This document shows positions 16,173 through 22,175 of a stretch of 41,625 nucleotides of DNA, piece after piece; within the stretch, counting starts at the first letter, position 1; each line of letters starts with the position of its first letter. Below the pieces are notes generated by a model. The model was not told where the DNA came from and did no database searches. It saw only the letters and a program-made list of their open reading frames with translations. The stretch spans positions 1 to 41,625 of the forward strand of contig CAYRHN010000024.1 in assembly GCA_964424115.1 (NCBI GenBank). Direction: 5' to 3'. The position numbers and the translations under genes were made by a program. This DNA comes from CAYRHN01 sp964424115. GTDB taxonomy: Bacteria; Chloroflexota; Anaerolineae; Anaerolineales; Anaerolineaceae.

Positions 16173-17054
16173 TCAGGGTAAGTTTTTCAGAAATTCCACA
16201 ACCCGGCGCTCAAATTCTTCCGGGAAGGCCTGGTAATATCCCCCATGTCCCACGCCGGGGACGATCCACAGGCTGCGCGGCTCGCCGGCGGCCTGATATT
16301 GCCGTTCGGGCCGGGTGCGCGGCGCTTCCAACTCGCCGTGGATGAAGAGCAACGGGCGCGGGCTGATCTGCGGCAGCGCGTCCAACGGGCTGACCTGGGC
16401 GGGCGGGATGCCGGTCTGAAGCCCGTAGAAGAGCGCCACCAGTTGCTGTACCTGCCAGTCCGGGCTGAGCAGCGGAGCAGGGGTGTAGGTGATCTCCTCC
16501 AGCAGGTTGGGGAAATTGCCCATTGCGATCACCCCGTCGATGGCGGGGATCTGCGCCGCGCCGAGGATAGCGGTCACCCCACCGACCGAGAAGCCCATCA
16601 CCGCCTGCTTCTCCACCCCGGGCTGCCCGGCGGCGTAATCCGACATAGCGTGCAGATCTTCCACCTCGCGCAGGCCCAACGTACTGCCTGAACCGGCGCA
16701 CGCTCGCGAATCCGCCAGCAGCACCCCAAACCCGTTGCGGAGCAGCATCTCGGCTTCTGCCAGCATGCTGTCGCGGGTGGCGCCTAACCCACCCACCAAC
16801 AAGACAACCGTCCCGTTCTGCGGTGCGCGCCACCAGCCTTTCAAAATCAGGCCGTCCCGCGTGGTCAGCGTGATGCTGGTCAGGTCGGGGCGTTCCTCTG
16901 CGCTGGCGGGGCAGCCGGGATGAAGCAGACGGTAGGTGTACAGGTAACTTGCGCTGCAGATTACGCACACATAAGCGCCGGCCAGCCCAACCAGGAACAG
17001 CTTGAACAGGCGGCGGAGCTTACTCTTCCCAGTCGTGCGGTTCGATGTGGACAT
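16173..17054 (-). CDS. Membrane-anchored alpha/beta hydrolase
   Basis: The product is 293 residues from ATG 17054. An N-terminal membrane segment (LFKLFLVGLAGAYVCVICSA) is followed by an extracytoplasmic alpha/beta-hydrolase fold. The nucleophile elbow is GFSVGG; the C-terminal part has LLFIHGELEAPRT, where an acidic residue is expected (Glu here), and GVGHGGYY with the likely catalytic His. The lid region is short. It resembles the dienelactone hydrolase/esterase group often annotated only as hydrolase; the substrate is unknown. The start overlaps the end of the CDF gene by 35 bases and has no clear ribosome site, so coupled translation is likely. A second ATG at 17096 is possible but lies deeper inside the CDF gene. 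Confidence 0.8.
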   Translation of the reverse strand: MSTSNRTTGKSKLRRLFKLFLVGLAGAYVCVICSASYLYTYRLLHPGCPASAEERPDLTSITLTTRDGLILKGWWRAPQNGTVVLLVGGLGATRDSMLAEAEMLLRNGFGVLLADSRACAGSGSTLGLREVEDLHAMSDYAAGQPGVEKQAVMGFSVGGVTAILGAAQIPAIDGVIAMGNFPNLLEEITYTPAPLLSPDWQVQQLVALFYGLQTGIPPAQVSPLDALPQISPRPLLFIHGELEAPRTRPERQYQAAGEPRSLWIVPGVGHGGYYQAFPEEFERRVVEFLKNLP

Positions 17055-17919
17055 AGGCGCGGTCGATCTCTGGCAGGGCTTGCAGGTTCGCGGCAACTTG
17101 ATCGGAAATGATGTGAGCCTGGCTCACGGTCATGTTCCCATCCACATTGATGTGTAAATCGACCACCAGGCGGGGGCCGACGTATTCGGTCATTGTATGA
17201 TGTACGCGGATCACCCCCGGCACTGCTTCGGCGGTCTGGACGATCTGCTGGCGTAGTTCTTCTGAAGCCCCTGCGCCGGTCAGGTAGCCCAGGTTCTCCC
17301 GCCCGGCATTGAACGCGGCGCGGAAGATCCACAGAGCTACCAGTATACCCGCAATCGGGTCAGCCAGCGGGTGAATGTATTCAGAACCAAAAGCACCAAG
17401 CAGGGCTGCCAGCGAGGTGAGCACGTCGCTTAAGTTATCCTGGGCGGTGGTATTGAGGGTGGGACTGCTGATCTTCTTGGCGATCCGGCGGATGGCAAGG
17501 AACATGCCCACCTTCACCATGGCGCTGAAGAATAGCACCAGGCTGGGCAGGCCGGGTTCCACGGCCAGACCGCCGATGGTCAGGCGTTCCAGCGAGGCGC
17601 GCGCCGCCTCAAACCCGGCAAAGGTCATGGAGAAGGTGACTACCATGCCCACCAGCGGCTCAAAACGGGCGTGTCCCTGTGGGTGGGAAATGTCCGGCGG
17701 GCGCTGTGCCATCCACAACCCCAGGACCATGAACAGGGAATAGACCACATCCGAGACCGAGTTGGCGGCGTCCGCATACAAGGCAACCGAGCCGGAAATG
17801 GCTGCTACGATGCCTTTGCTGGAAGCCAGCAGCAGATTTCCACCCAGGGTGATCCACAAGGCATTTCGATATAACCGGGAAGTATCCGGTTGGGGGGTGT
17901 AATCTCTAACCCAACGCAT
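17020..17919 (-). CDS. Cation diffusion facilitator (CDF) metal exporter, probably Mn(II) type
   Basis: This 299-residue inner-membrane antiporter has six membrane segments and a C-terminal cytoplasmic metal-sensing domain (about 215-299; VRVHHTMTEYVGPRLVVDLHINVDG). The family motif HPQGHARFEPL is at 79-89. The transport-site residues are Asn53/Asp57 in membrane segment 2 (ADAANSVSD) and Asp161/Asp165 in segment 5 (AQDNLSD). This N-D-D-D set is reported for manganese exporters; zinc carriers have His at the segment 5 position. Substrate preference is therefore inferred as Mn(II), possibly Fe(II). A TATAAT box ends six bases before the ATG and no Shine-Dalgarno sequence is visible, again suggesting a leaderless transcript. 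The overlapping hydrolase downstream is probably co-transcribed. Confidence 0.92.
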   Translation of the reverse strand: MRWVRDYTPQPDTSRLYRNALWITLGGNLLLASSKGIVAAISGSVALYADAANSVSDVVYSLFMVLGLWMAQRPPDISHPQGHARFEPLVGMVVTFSMTFAGFEAARASLERLTIGGLAVEPGLPSLVLFFSAMVKVGMFLAIRRIAKKISSPTLNTTAQDNLSDVLTSLAALLGAFGSEYIHPLADPIAGILVALWIFRAAFNAGRENLGYLTGAGASEELRQQIVQTAEAVPGVIRVHHTMTEYVGPRLVVDLHINVDGNMTVSQAHIISDQVAANLQALPEIDRAYVHIEPHDWEE

Positions 17920-17953
17920 CAGGCTATTATATCAGAAGAAAAAGGCTTGCACC

Positions 17954-17982
17954 TTGCCAAAACGGATTGCCAAAGGTATAAT
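17954..17982 (+). promoter_or_regulatory. Promoter of tRNA-Pro
   Basis: TTGCCA (17954-17959) and TATAAT (17977-17982) are separated by 17 bases, a near-consensus housekeeping promoter. The tRNA begins 11 bases after the -10 box. Confidence 0.85.
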
Positions 17983-17992
17983 CTTCATCACT

Positions 17993-18067
17993 CGGGGTGT
18001 GGCTCAGCCCGGCTAGAGCACACGGTTCGGGACCGTGAGGTCGAGGGTTCAAATCCCTCCGCCCCGA
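17993..18067 (+). tRNA. tRNA-Pro(CGG)
   Basis: The acceptor stem CGGGGTG pairs with CGCCCCG (one G-U pair). The anticodon stem-loop CACGG-TTCGGGA-CCGTG gives anticodon CGG, reading CCG. The T arm is GAGGGTTCAAATCCCTC. The discriminator is A and CCA is not encoded (CAA follows). It is a single-gene unit with its own promoter and terminator. Confidence 0.95.
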
Positions 18068-18097
18068 CAATCAATTTGTGATCTGCGAATTACGATT

Positions 18098-18128
18098 GGC
18101 GACCCATGCGGTCGTCTTTTCGTTTTTA
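18098..18128 (+). terminator. Terminator of tRNA-Pro
   Basis: The stem GGCGACC/GGTCGTC (18098-18104 with 18110-18116, one G-U pair) with a 5-base loop is followed by TTTTCGTTTTT. This is a good intrinsic terminator 30 bases after the tRNA. Confidence 0.75.
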
Positions 18129-18142
18129 TCGCTGTACGCAGC

Positions 18143-18170
18143 TTGTCTCTACCCGATGGTACGTTATAAT
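18143..18170 (+). promoter_or_regulatory. Promoter for the paired small lipoproteins
   Basis: TTGTCT (18143-18148) and TATAAT (18165-18170) have a 16-base spacer. The first lipoprotein ATG lies 79 bases downstream of the -10 box. The intervening leader is A/T-rich with no obvious structure. Confidence 0.6.
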
Positions 18171-18249
18171 AACCATTGTAAATGGGTATATATTCCATTT
18201 TGTTCGCAATTGAATTTCTTCCTTCAAGGATCACAAAGGAGCACGAAGT

Positions 18250-18594
18250 ATGTCTAAGTTATTTCGAGGGATCGGCCTGCTGGTTATCTTGATCTTGGTC
18301 TTCACCAGCCTGGGTTGCGGTGCATCCCCACGCCAGGCGTTATACGGCAAATGGGAATACGTGGCGGGGGATACGGTGCATATCTGGGAATTCAAAGAAG
18401 ACGGCACCTTCGTCATGCAGATCGATGATGGCACGATGGAGAGCACTTTCTCTTTTGTGGACGACGATACTTTTACCATTGCCGCCCCGGACGCCTTTGG
18501 CGGCGATGATGCCACGCTGGATTTTAAGGTGGAGGGGGATCAATTGACCTTGTTATCCAATGGAAATTCGATTATTTTTACCCGGGTCAAGTGA
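18250..18594 (+). CDS. Small lipoprotein A (lipocalin-like fold suspected)
   Basis: This 114-residue exported lipoprotein has a signal peptide ending SLGC (lipobox Cys near 24). The mature part of about 90 residues is rich in beta strands: LYGKWEYVAGDTVHIWEFKE, DGTFVMQ, TFSFVDDDTFTI and LDFKVEGDQLTLLSNG. The start G-x-W followed by F..DGTF and a closing LTL strand is the pattern of small calycin/lipocalin-like domains that many bacteria carry as extracytoplasmic lipoproteins of unknown ligand. AAAGGAG lies upstream of the ATG. The next gene is a paralogue 24 bases downstream. No function can be assigned. Confidence 0.8.
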   Translation: MSKLFRGIGLLVILILVFTSLGCGASPRQALYGKWEYVAGDTVHIWEFKEDGTFVMQIDDGTMESTFSFVDDDTFTIAAPDAFGGDDATLDFKVEGDQLTLLSNGNSIIFTRVK

Positions 18595-18618
18595 CCTACA
18601 TTCACCAGGAGGAATGAA

Positions 18619-18966
18619 ATGAATCAAAAGGCACGCGTTTTCTCTCTATTGGCTGTGGTGGTTTTGCTGCTTTCAGCCGTTGGCTGCGGCGGCGCAACGG
18701 GCCGATCCGCTCTTTACGGAACCTGGGATTGGAATGCTAATGATTCCGCAATGACCTGGGAATTCAAGTCCGATGGCGCCTTCGTGTTGGAGCAATCCGG
18801 CGTCACCATCGAAACCAAATACGAATTTGTTGATGATGACACGATCAAGATCATTGCCCCTGCGGATATTGACGGCGAAGACATGATCCTGGATTTCAAG
18901 GTGGATGGCGATAACCTGACCCTTTCTGCCAATGGCGTAGATCAGCTCTTGACGCGCCATAAGTAA
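18619..18966 (+). CDS. Small lipoprotein B, paralogue of A
   Basis: This 115-residue lipoprotein (signal ending SAVGC) is collinear with its upstream neighbour. Matching segments are ALYG-W, TWEFKSDGAFVL, YEFVDDDTIKIIAP, LDFKVDGDNLTLSANG and a terminal R.K. The strongest divergence is in the N-terminal strands. CAGGAGG precedes the ATG. The pair looks like an old tandem duplication in one transcript. The function is unknown; see the neighbour for the fold argument. Confidence 0.8.
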   Translation: MNQKARVFSLLAVVVLLLSAVGCGGATGRSALYGTWDWNANDSAMTWEFKSDGAFVLEQSGVTIETKYEFVDDDTIKIIAPADIDGEDMILDFKVDGDNLTLSANGVDQLLTRHK

Positions 18967-18972
18967 TTGCGT

Positions 18973-19413
18973 ATGGCCAAGGAACCTGCCGATATCCGGA
19001 AACAGTTGCTCCACGCCCTGGAACAAGATTGGGGCACTTATGTAGCGCGCGTTCGGCGCCTCTCGCGCGAGGAGCGGAGGGTTTACTTATCCACCCAGGG
19101 TTACGCCCGCCTGGCAGATCTGTTGGCGCACGTGATTGCCTGGTGGAAAGAAGGTTACCTGGCGCTGGACATCATGCTGCGCGATCCCAATTTCCAATCC
19201 CCGGATTATGATGATACGATCTTCAATGCCGCTGCAGTGGAGAGCGTCAGCCACCTGGATGAAGCCGAGGTCGTGGAGGCGTTTGAGGCCATGCGCCTGG
19301 CTTATTACAAGCGCATCGCCGACCTGCCGGCGGGAGCATTTCAGGATGAGCGCATTGCCAGGCGGTTACAGATCGAGATCATCGGGCATTACCACGAGCA
19401 CGCACTCAGCTGA
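18973..19413 (+). CDS. DinB/DfsB (ClbS)-like four-helix-bundle protein
   Basis: This is a 146-residue cytoplasmic protein. It is helical throughout, and its pattern resembles the ClbS/DfsB group of the DinB superfamily: an N-terminal helix, LADLLAHVIAWWKEGYLALD near 50-70, and a late HYHEHALS motif. ClbS hydrolyses the genotoxin colibactin, but most DfsB proteins have no known substrate. His in LLAHV and the H-Y-H-E-H segment near the C-terminus could form the superfamily metal site. ATG 18973 lies six bases after the lipoprotein B stop with no clear Shine-Dalgarno sequence, so it is likely read in the same transcript. A TTG start at 18967 is possible. The 3' end overlaps the convergent regulator gene by eight bases. 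Confidence 0.65.
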   Translation: MAKEPADIRKQLLHALEQDWGTYVARVRRLSREERRVYLSTQGYARLADLLAHVIAWWKEGYLALDIMLRDPNFQSPDYDDTIFNAAAVESVSHLDEAEVVEAFEAMRLAYYKRIADLPAGAFQDERIARRLQIEIIGHYHEHALS

Positions 19414-19792
19414 TCATCCGGTCAGCCAGGGCTGCTTTTACCTCGTCGCTGGCGCGAAAAACGCCCTTGATGTTGATGGATTTAATCACCGCCCGGGCGA
19501 GCTCGGGTGACACGCCTGGCAGCGCAAGCACGCCCATTGCGCGAATTTCCAGCATCTCGCCATGTGCGCGGTATTTCTCCAGGTCAGCAGTGCTGTAGGA
19601 GATCACGCCGACGGCCATCGCGTGGCGAGTGATGCTTTGCTTGACCACTTCGCTGTGCTGGCTGATCTGGTTGCGGATAGCGGTGCGGATAAAATCGCTG
19701 CGGTTAGAGTAAAAACCTTCGTCCACCAGCAGGTCGATCTGACCCAGGTCAACCGCACTCATATTGATAGTGATCTTTTCGGTGTCGGTCAT
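19406..19792 (-). CDS. Ribbon-helix-helix (CopG-like) regulator with a C-terminal extension
   Basis: This is a 128-residue protein. Residues 6-45 fit a ribbon-helix-helix DNA-binding domain: strand KITINMSAVDL, helix 1 QIDLLVDEGFY, turn SNRSD, helix 2 FIRTAIRNQIS. Such proteins bind palindromes as dimers of dimers. Residues about 60-128 (VGVISYSTADLEKY to the end) are an extra domain with alternating strands and helices that I do not recognise; it may sense a ligand or form oligomers. It is the second gene of a two-gene operon, 13 bases after the 59-residue protein, with AGGAG upstream. The promoter carries two palindromic operators, the natural target for autoregulation. A toxin-antitoxin role was considered, but the partner resembles no known toxin. 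Confidence 0.8.
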   Translation of the reverse strand: MTDTEKITINMSAVDLGQIDLLVDEGFYSNRSDFIRTAIRNQISQHSEVVKQSITRHAMAVGVISYSTADLEKYRAHGEMLEIRAMGVLALPGVSPELARAVIKSINIKGVFRASDEVKAALADRMIS

Positions 19793-19805
19793 TCTGATCT
19801 CCTTC

Positions 19806-19985
19806 TTATTTTGTTAGTTCAAAAGAATCAACTTGCTGGATTTCGTCCCGGATCATCATCCAGCCTACCACATCCAGCGACTCGGGCTGCCCGCCGGCAG
19901 GGGGCTGGTAGTGGATCTCTCCCACTGCCAGGATGGTACGCTGGATCGTCTTGGGGGTCTCTACGCACAGGTTGATCGTTGCCAT
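19806..19985 (-). CDS. 59-residue protein of unknown function, first gene of RHH operon
   Basis: This small soluble protein starts at 19985 (MATINLCVETPK), with AAAGGAG five bases upstream; an in-frame ATG at 20003 lies inside the operator and has no ribosome site. The sequence alternates short strands (TILAVGEIHYQPP; SLDVVGWMMIRDEIQQVDSF) around a Gly/Pro-rich turn, suggesting a small beta fold, perhaps obligately dimeric or a partner of the regulator encoded next. It has no membrane segment, signal or cysteine cluster. I do not recognise a family. Its position as first gene of an autoregulated pair suggests it modulates the regulator or is its main output. Confidence 0.65.
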   Translation of the reverse strand: MATINLCVETPKTIQRTILAVGEIHYQPPAGGQPESLDVVGWMMIRDEIQQVDSFELTK

Positions 19986-20002
19986 TTGTACTCCTTTTAC
20001 CA

Positions 20003-20034
20003 TCTATATACCATCCAATTGGATGGTATATAGA
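20003..20034. promoter_or_regulatory. Operator 1: 32-bp perfect palindrome
   Basis: The sequence is an exact 32-bp palindrome whose core is ACCATCC-AATT-GGATGGT (20010-20027). A further ACCATC half-site precedes it at 19999-20004. It starts at the edge of the -10 box of the minus-strand promoter and covers the expected transcription start, so binding there should block transcription. It is the likely target of the RHH regulator. Confidence 0.8.
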
Positions 20035-20062
20035 GTATAGCACGGGATTAACGGCTTGTCAA
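20034..20062 (-). promoter_or_regulatory. Promoter of the RHH operon
   Basis: On the minus strand, TTGACA (20062-20057) and TATACT (20039-20034) are separated by exactly 17 bases, close to the ideal housekeeping promoter. Palindromic operators lie on both sides. Confidence 0.88.
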
Positions 20063-20089
20063 CATCCAATTACCATCCATGTGGATGGT
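20062..20089. promoter_or_regulatory. Operator 2 upstream of the -35 box
   Basis: ACCATCC-ATGT-GGATGGT (20072-20089) has the same 7-bp arms and 4-base spacer as operator 1, but with an imperfect centre. A half-site ACATCC at 20062-20067 precedes it, mirroring the layout at operator 1. It lies between the RHH promoter and the divergent lipoprotein gene at 20163 and so could affect both. Confidence 0.78.
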
Positions 20090-20162
20090 AAAATCAATAT
20101 ATCGATTACAAACTTTGTTATAGTTAATCCCGGACGGGATTTACATCACTCGGGAGCAATCC

Positions 20163-21302
20163 ATGAAGAAAATGTCTTTATTGCTAGTCATCAGTTTCTT
20201 AATTCTAAGCAGTGCCTGCGGGCCGTTGCCTACTGCTACTCCGACGCTTACCCTAACACCTACATTGACCCAAACGCCAACCTTCACATCCACATCAACG
20301 GTTACATTGACGCCTACGCCTACTCACACGGCTACTATCACTCACACCCCCACGGTCACCCAGACCCCTACTGAGACGGTTACCCCGACGATTACACCCA
20401 CCTCCACACCGGTTTACAACTTGCCCGGGGTGTATCCGATTGGTCGTTGCGTACAATACAATACTATTTATCAGGACAGCATTCCACATTCCTGGATCCT
20501 CTTTTGCGTTGATTCAGTCGAAATTCAAAAGGATCTCAAGATGATCGTTAATGTTTCCTGGACGCTAAAACGCAATAAGGATATTAGTACCTGGATTGCG
20601 CCAAGAATGATGATTCCGGCGATGAAAAGTCCCAAAATATATCTCACCGATAATCTAGGGAATCAATATTCTTCGCAGGCGGTTGGGGGTGATGCTTTGC
20701 AGTCAGTGCCATTGCCTACAGAAAAGCCTGTGCTTGGCTGGTTTAAATTTTCTGCTGCAAAACCGGGCGCCATTTATTTTTCTTTTCATGATGATAATAA
20801 CAACCTGAACATTGATTCGATCTTTATGGCCACGGTAGAAATGCCCACTCCAACGATCACTCCAACATCCATAGCAGTCTACAACTTGCCAGGTTTATAT
20901 TCGATCAATAAATGCACTAAAATCGATATTAAAGGTCTTTCCCGCGATCCTGAATATTCGGTATTCTTTTGTGTCGAATCGGTCGAGATTCAGAAGGATC
21001 AACGGATGATTTTTAATGTATCCTGGACGCTCAAACGGAATAGTGAGAAAAATTATGGATATGTAATTAAAGGTTCAGATTTGGCAAATAAGAACATGTA
21101 TCTTAAAGATGACCTGGGGAATAAATATCCAGCGTGGGAGGTGGGCGGCGCAGCTTTAAGTTCAATGCTTATCGCCCCAGACGAACCATTATATGGATGG
21201 TTCAGGTTTTCTGCTGCAAAGCCGGGCGCCGTGTACTTTACTTTCCATGATGATGATAATAATGCAGCCATCGAATGGATATTTATGGCTACTATTAGAT
21301 AA
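20163..21302 (+). CDS. Thr/Pro-linker lipoprotein with duplicated C-terminal domain
   Basis: This 379-residue exported lipoprotein has a signal peptide ending SSAC (Cys19). Residues about 22-82 are a Thr/Pro/Ser linker (TPT, TQTPT repeats), probably an extended stalk through the cell wall layer. Two copies of an unrecognised domain of about 130 residues follow, each starting YNLPG. They share FCV(D/E)SVEIQKD, NVSWTLKRN and GWF(K/R)FSAAKPGA followed by a strand and HDD(N/D)NN. A short second linker (PTPTITPTS) separates them. The repeated strands and Asp/Asn-rich end suggest an extracellular beta-sandwich, perhaps calcium-binding. The gene is clearly more A/T-rich than its neighbours, hinting at a different origin or relaxed selection. 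GGGAG precedes the ATG. Confidence 0.82.
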   Translation: MKKMSLLLVISFLILSSACGPLPTATPTLTLTPTLTQTPTFTSTSTVTLTPTPTHTATITHTPTVTQTPTETVTPTITPTSTPVYNLPGVYPIGRCVQYNTIYQDSIPHSWILFCVDSVEIQKDLKMIVNVSWTLKRNKDISTWIAPRMMIPAMKSPKIYLTDNLGNQYSSQAVGGDALQSVPLPTEKPVLGWFKFSAAKPGAIYFSFHDDNNNLNIDSIFMATVEMPTPTITPTSIAVYNLPGLYSINKCTKIDIKGLSRDPEYSVFFCVESVEIQKDQRMIFNVSWTLKRNSEKNYGYVIKGSDLANKNMYLKDDLGNKYPAWEVGGAALSSMLIAPDEPLYGWFRFSAAKPGAVYFTFHDDDNNAAIEWIFMATIR

Positions 21303-21326
21303 TTTTTGATGCTCGGTTTTTTATAT

Positions 21327-22022
21327 CTATAAGGTTTCCGGCAATCCCGACAATCCTGGGGTTTGCGTCATACGGCTTTCGCTCTCATGCGCCATTTCAA
21401 TGACCTGGTGCATGACCGTATCGGCCACCCAGCGCACATGCTCGCGGTCATCCACGTTTCCGTTGAAGCGTAGCGGCGTGCCGGTGGTCATGTTGTAGGG
21501 TCCCTGCAGGTACCAGCGTGCATAGGCGATTTGCCCGCGCACATTGGAACGGACGATGCGGCAGCGCTCGCGTTCCAGGTGGATGCCAACCGGGATGACC
21601 GGCGCGCCGCTCAACAACGCCAGGCGTGCCACGCCGGTGCGTGCTTTAAGGAAACCACCCTCGCGCGGGCTCAGGTCGCCCTCCGGAAAGATCATGATCG
21701 TCTTGCCCTGGCGCAGGTATTCCAACGCTGCATCCATGGCTGACTGCCCATGTCCGGCCTCGACCGGGATGTGCCCGGAGCGGCGCAGGTATTCGCCCAA
21801 CACTGGCACCTGGAAGAGCAGGTTGTTAATAAGGATGAAGGATTGCTGGCGCAGCATGCCGGCCACAAAAAAGGGGTCGGTGGTACTGGGGTGGTTGGCG
21901 GCGATGATCTTTGCCCCCTTGGGCAGGCTTTCGTGCCGCTTCACATCCATGTCCAACATGGTGCCGGTATAAGCCAGCACCATCGGGCGGGAGATCCAAT
22001 ACATTAATTTTTTTAGATTCAT
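21327..22022 (-). CDS. 1-acyl-sn-glycerol-3-phosphate acyltransferase (PlsC family)
   Basis: This 231-residue membrane-associated acyltransferase acts in phospholipid synthesis. Motif I is N-H44-PSTT-D49 (H-x4-D, catalytic). Motif III is FPEGDLSPREGG, and VIPVGIHLE resembles motif IV. Most of the protein is typical PlsC length. The start at 22022 is supported by AGGTG nine bases upstream; the frame stays open further upstream but that part is not family-like. It lies 153 bases downstream of the diguanylate cyclase gene on the same strand. The exact acyl acceptor (lysophosphatidate or another lysolipid) cannot be read from the sequence. Confidence 0.88.
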   Translation of the reverse strand: MNLKKLMYWISRPMVLAYTGTMLDMDVKRHESLPKGAKIIAANHPSTTDPFFVAGMLRQQSFILINNLLFQVPVLGEYLRRSGHIPVEAGHGQSAMDAALEYLRQGKTIMIFPEGDLSPREGGFLKARTGVARLALLSGAPVIPVGIHLERERCRIVRSNVRGQIAYARWYLQGPYNMTTGTPLRFNGNVDDREHVRWVADTVMHQVIEMAHESESRMTQTPGLSGLPETL

Positions 22023-22116
22023 AATAAGGTCACCTGATATCGCACGGCGGGTTTGACCGTGGATAGTGCAATCATACCGGTAAAACCCGGCATCATCATC
22101 CGGCGTTGGACATATC

Positions 22117-22147
22117 CCCGCGGGGTGCCGGGACATATTCCGGCACC
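22117..22147. other. Hairpin-rich intergenic segment
   Basis: Between the cyclase and acyltransferase genes lie a 10-bp palindrome CCCCGCGGGG (22117-22126) and an overlapping 8-bp stem GGTGCCGG/CCGGCACC (22124-22131 with 22140-22147). No T-tract follows on either strand. It could be a weak terminator or an mRNA processing or stability site. Confidence 0.4.
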
Positions 22148-22175
22148 TGGGGGTCACATGACCAACTATGACCAA

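Noticed and set aside
19406..19985. RHH regulator plus small protein as a toxin-antitoxin pair
   Set aside because: The small protein lacks features of known toxins and the regulator's C-terminal part is longer than a typical antitoxin. It is kept as a regulatory module of unknown output.
20003..20034. 32-bp palindrome as an insertion-sequence end, attachment site or terminator
   Set aside because: There is no transposase, target duplication or T-tract. Its shared arms with a second site and position at a consensus promoter fit an operator.
20230..20410. Repetitive ACN-CCN stretch as a possible CRISPR or satellite array
   Set aside because: The repeats are codon-level Thr-Pro coding in frame with a lipoprotein. 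There are no regular spacers or palindromic repeats.
22117..22147. Hairpins after the diguanylate cyclase as an intrinsic terminator
   Set aside because: No T-tract on either strand; listed only as a structured intergenic segment.
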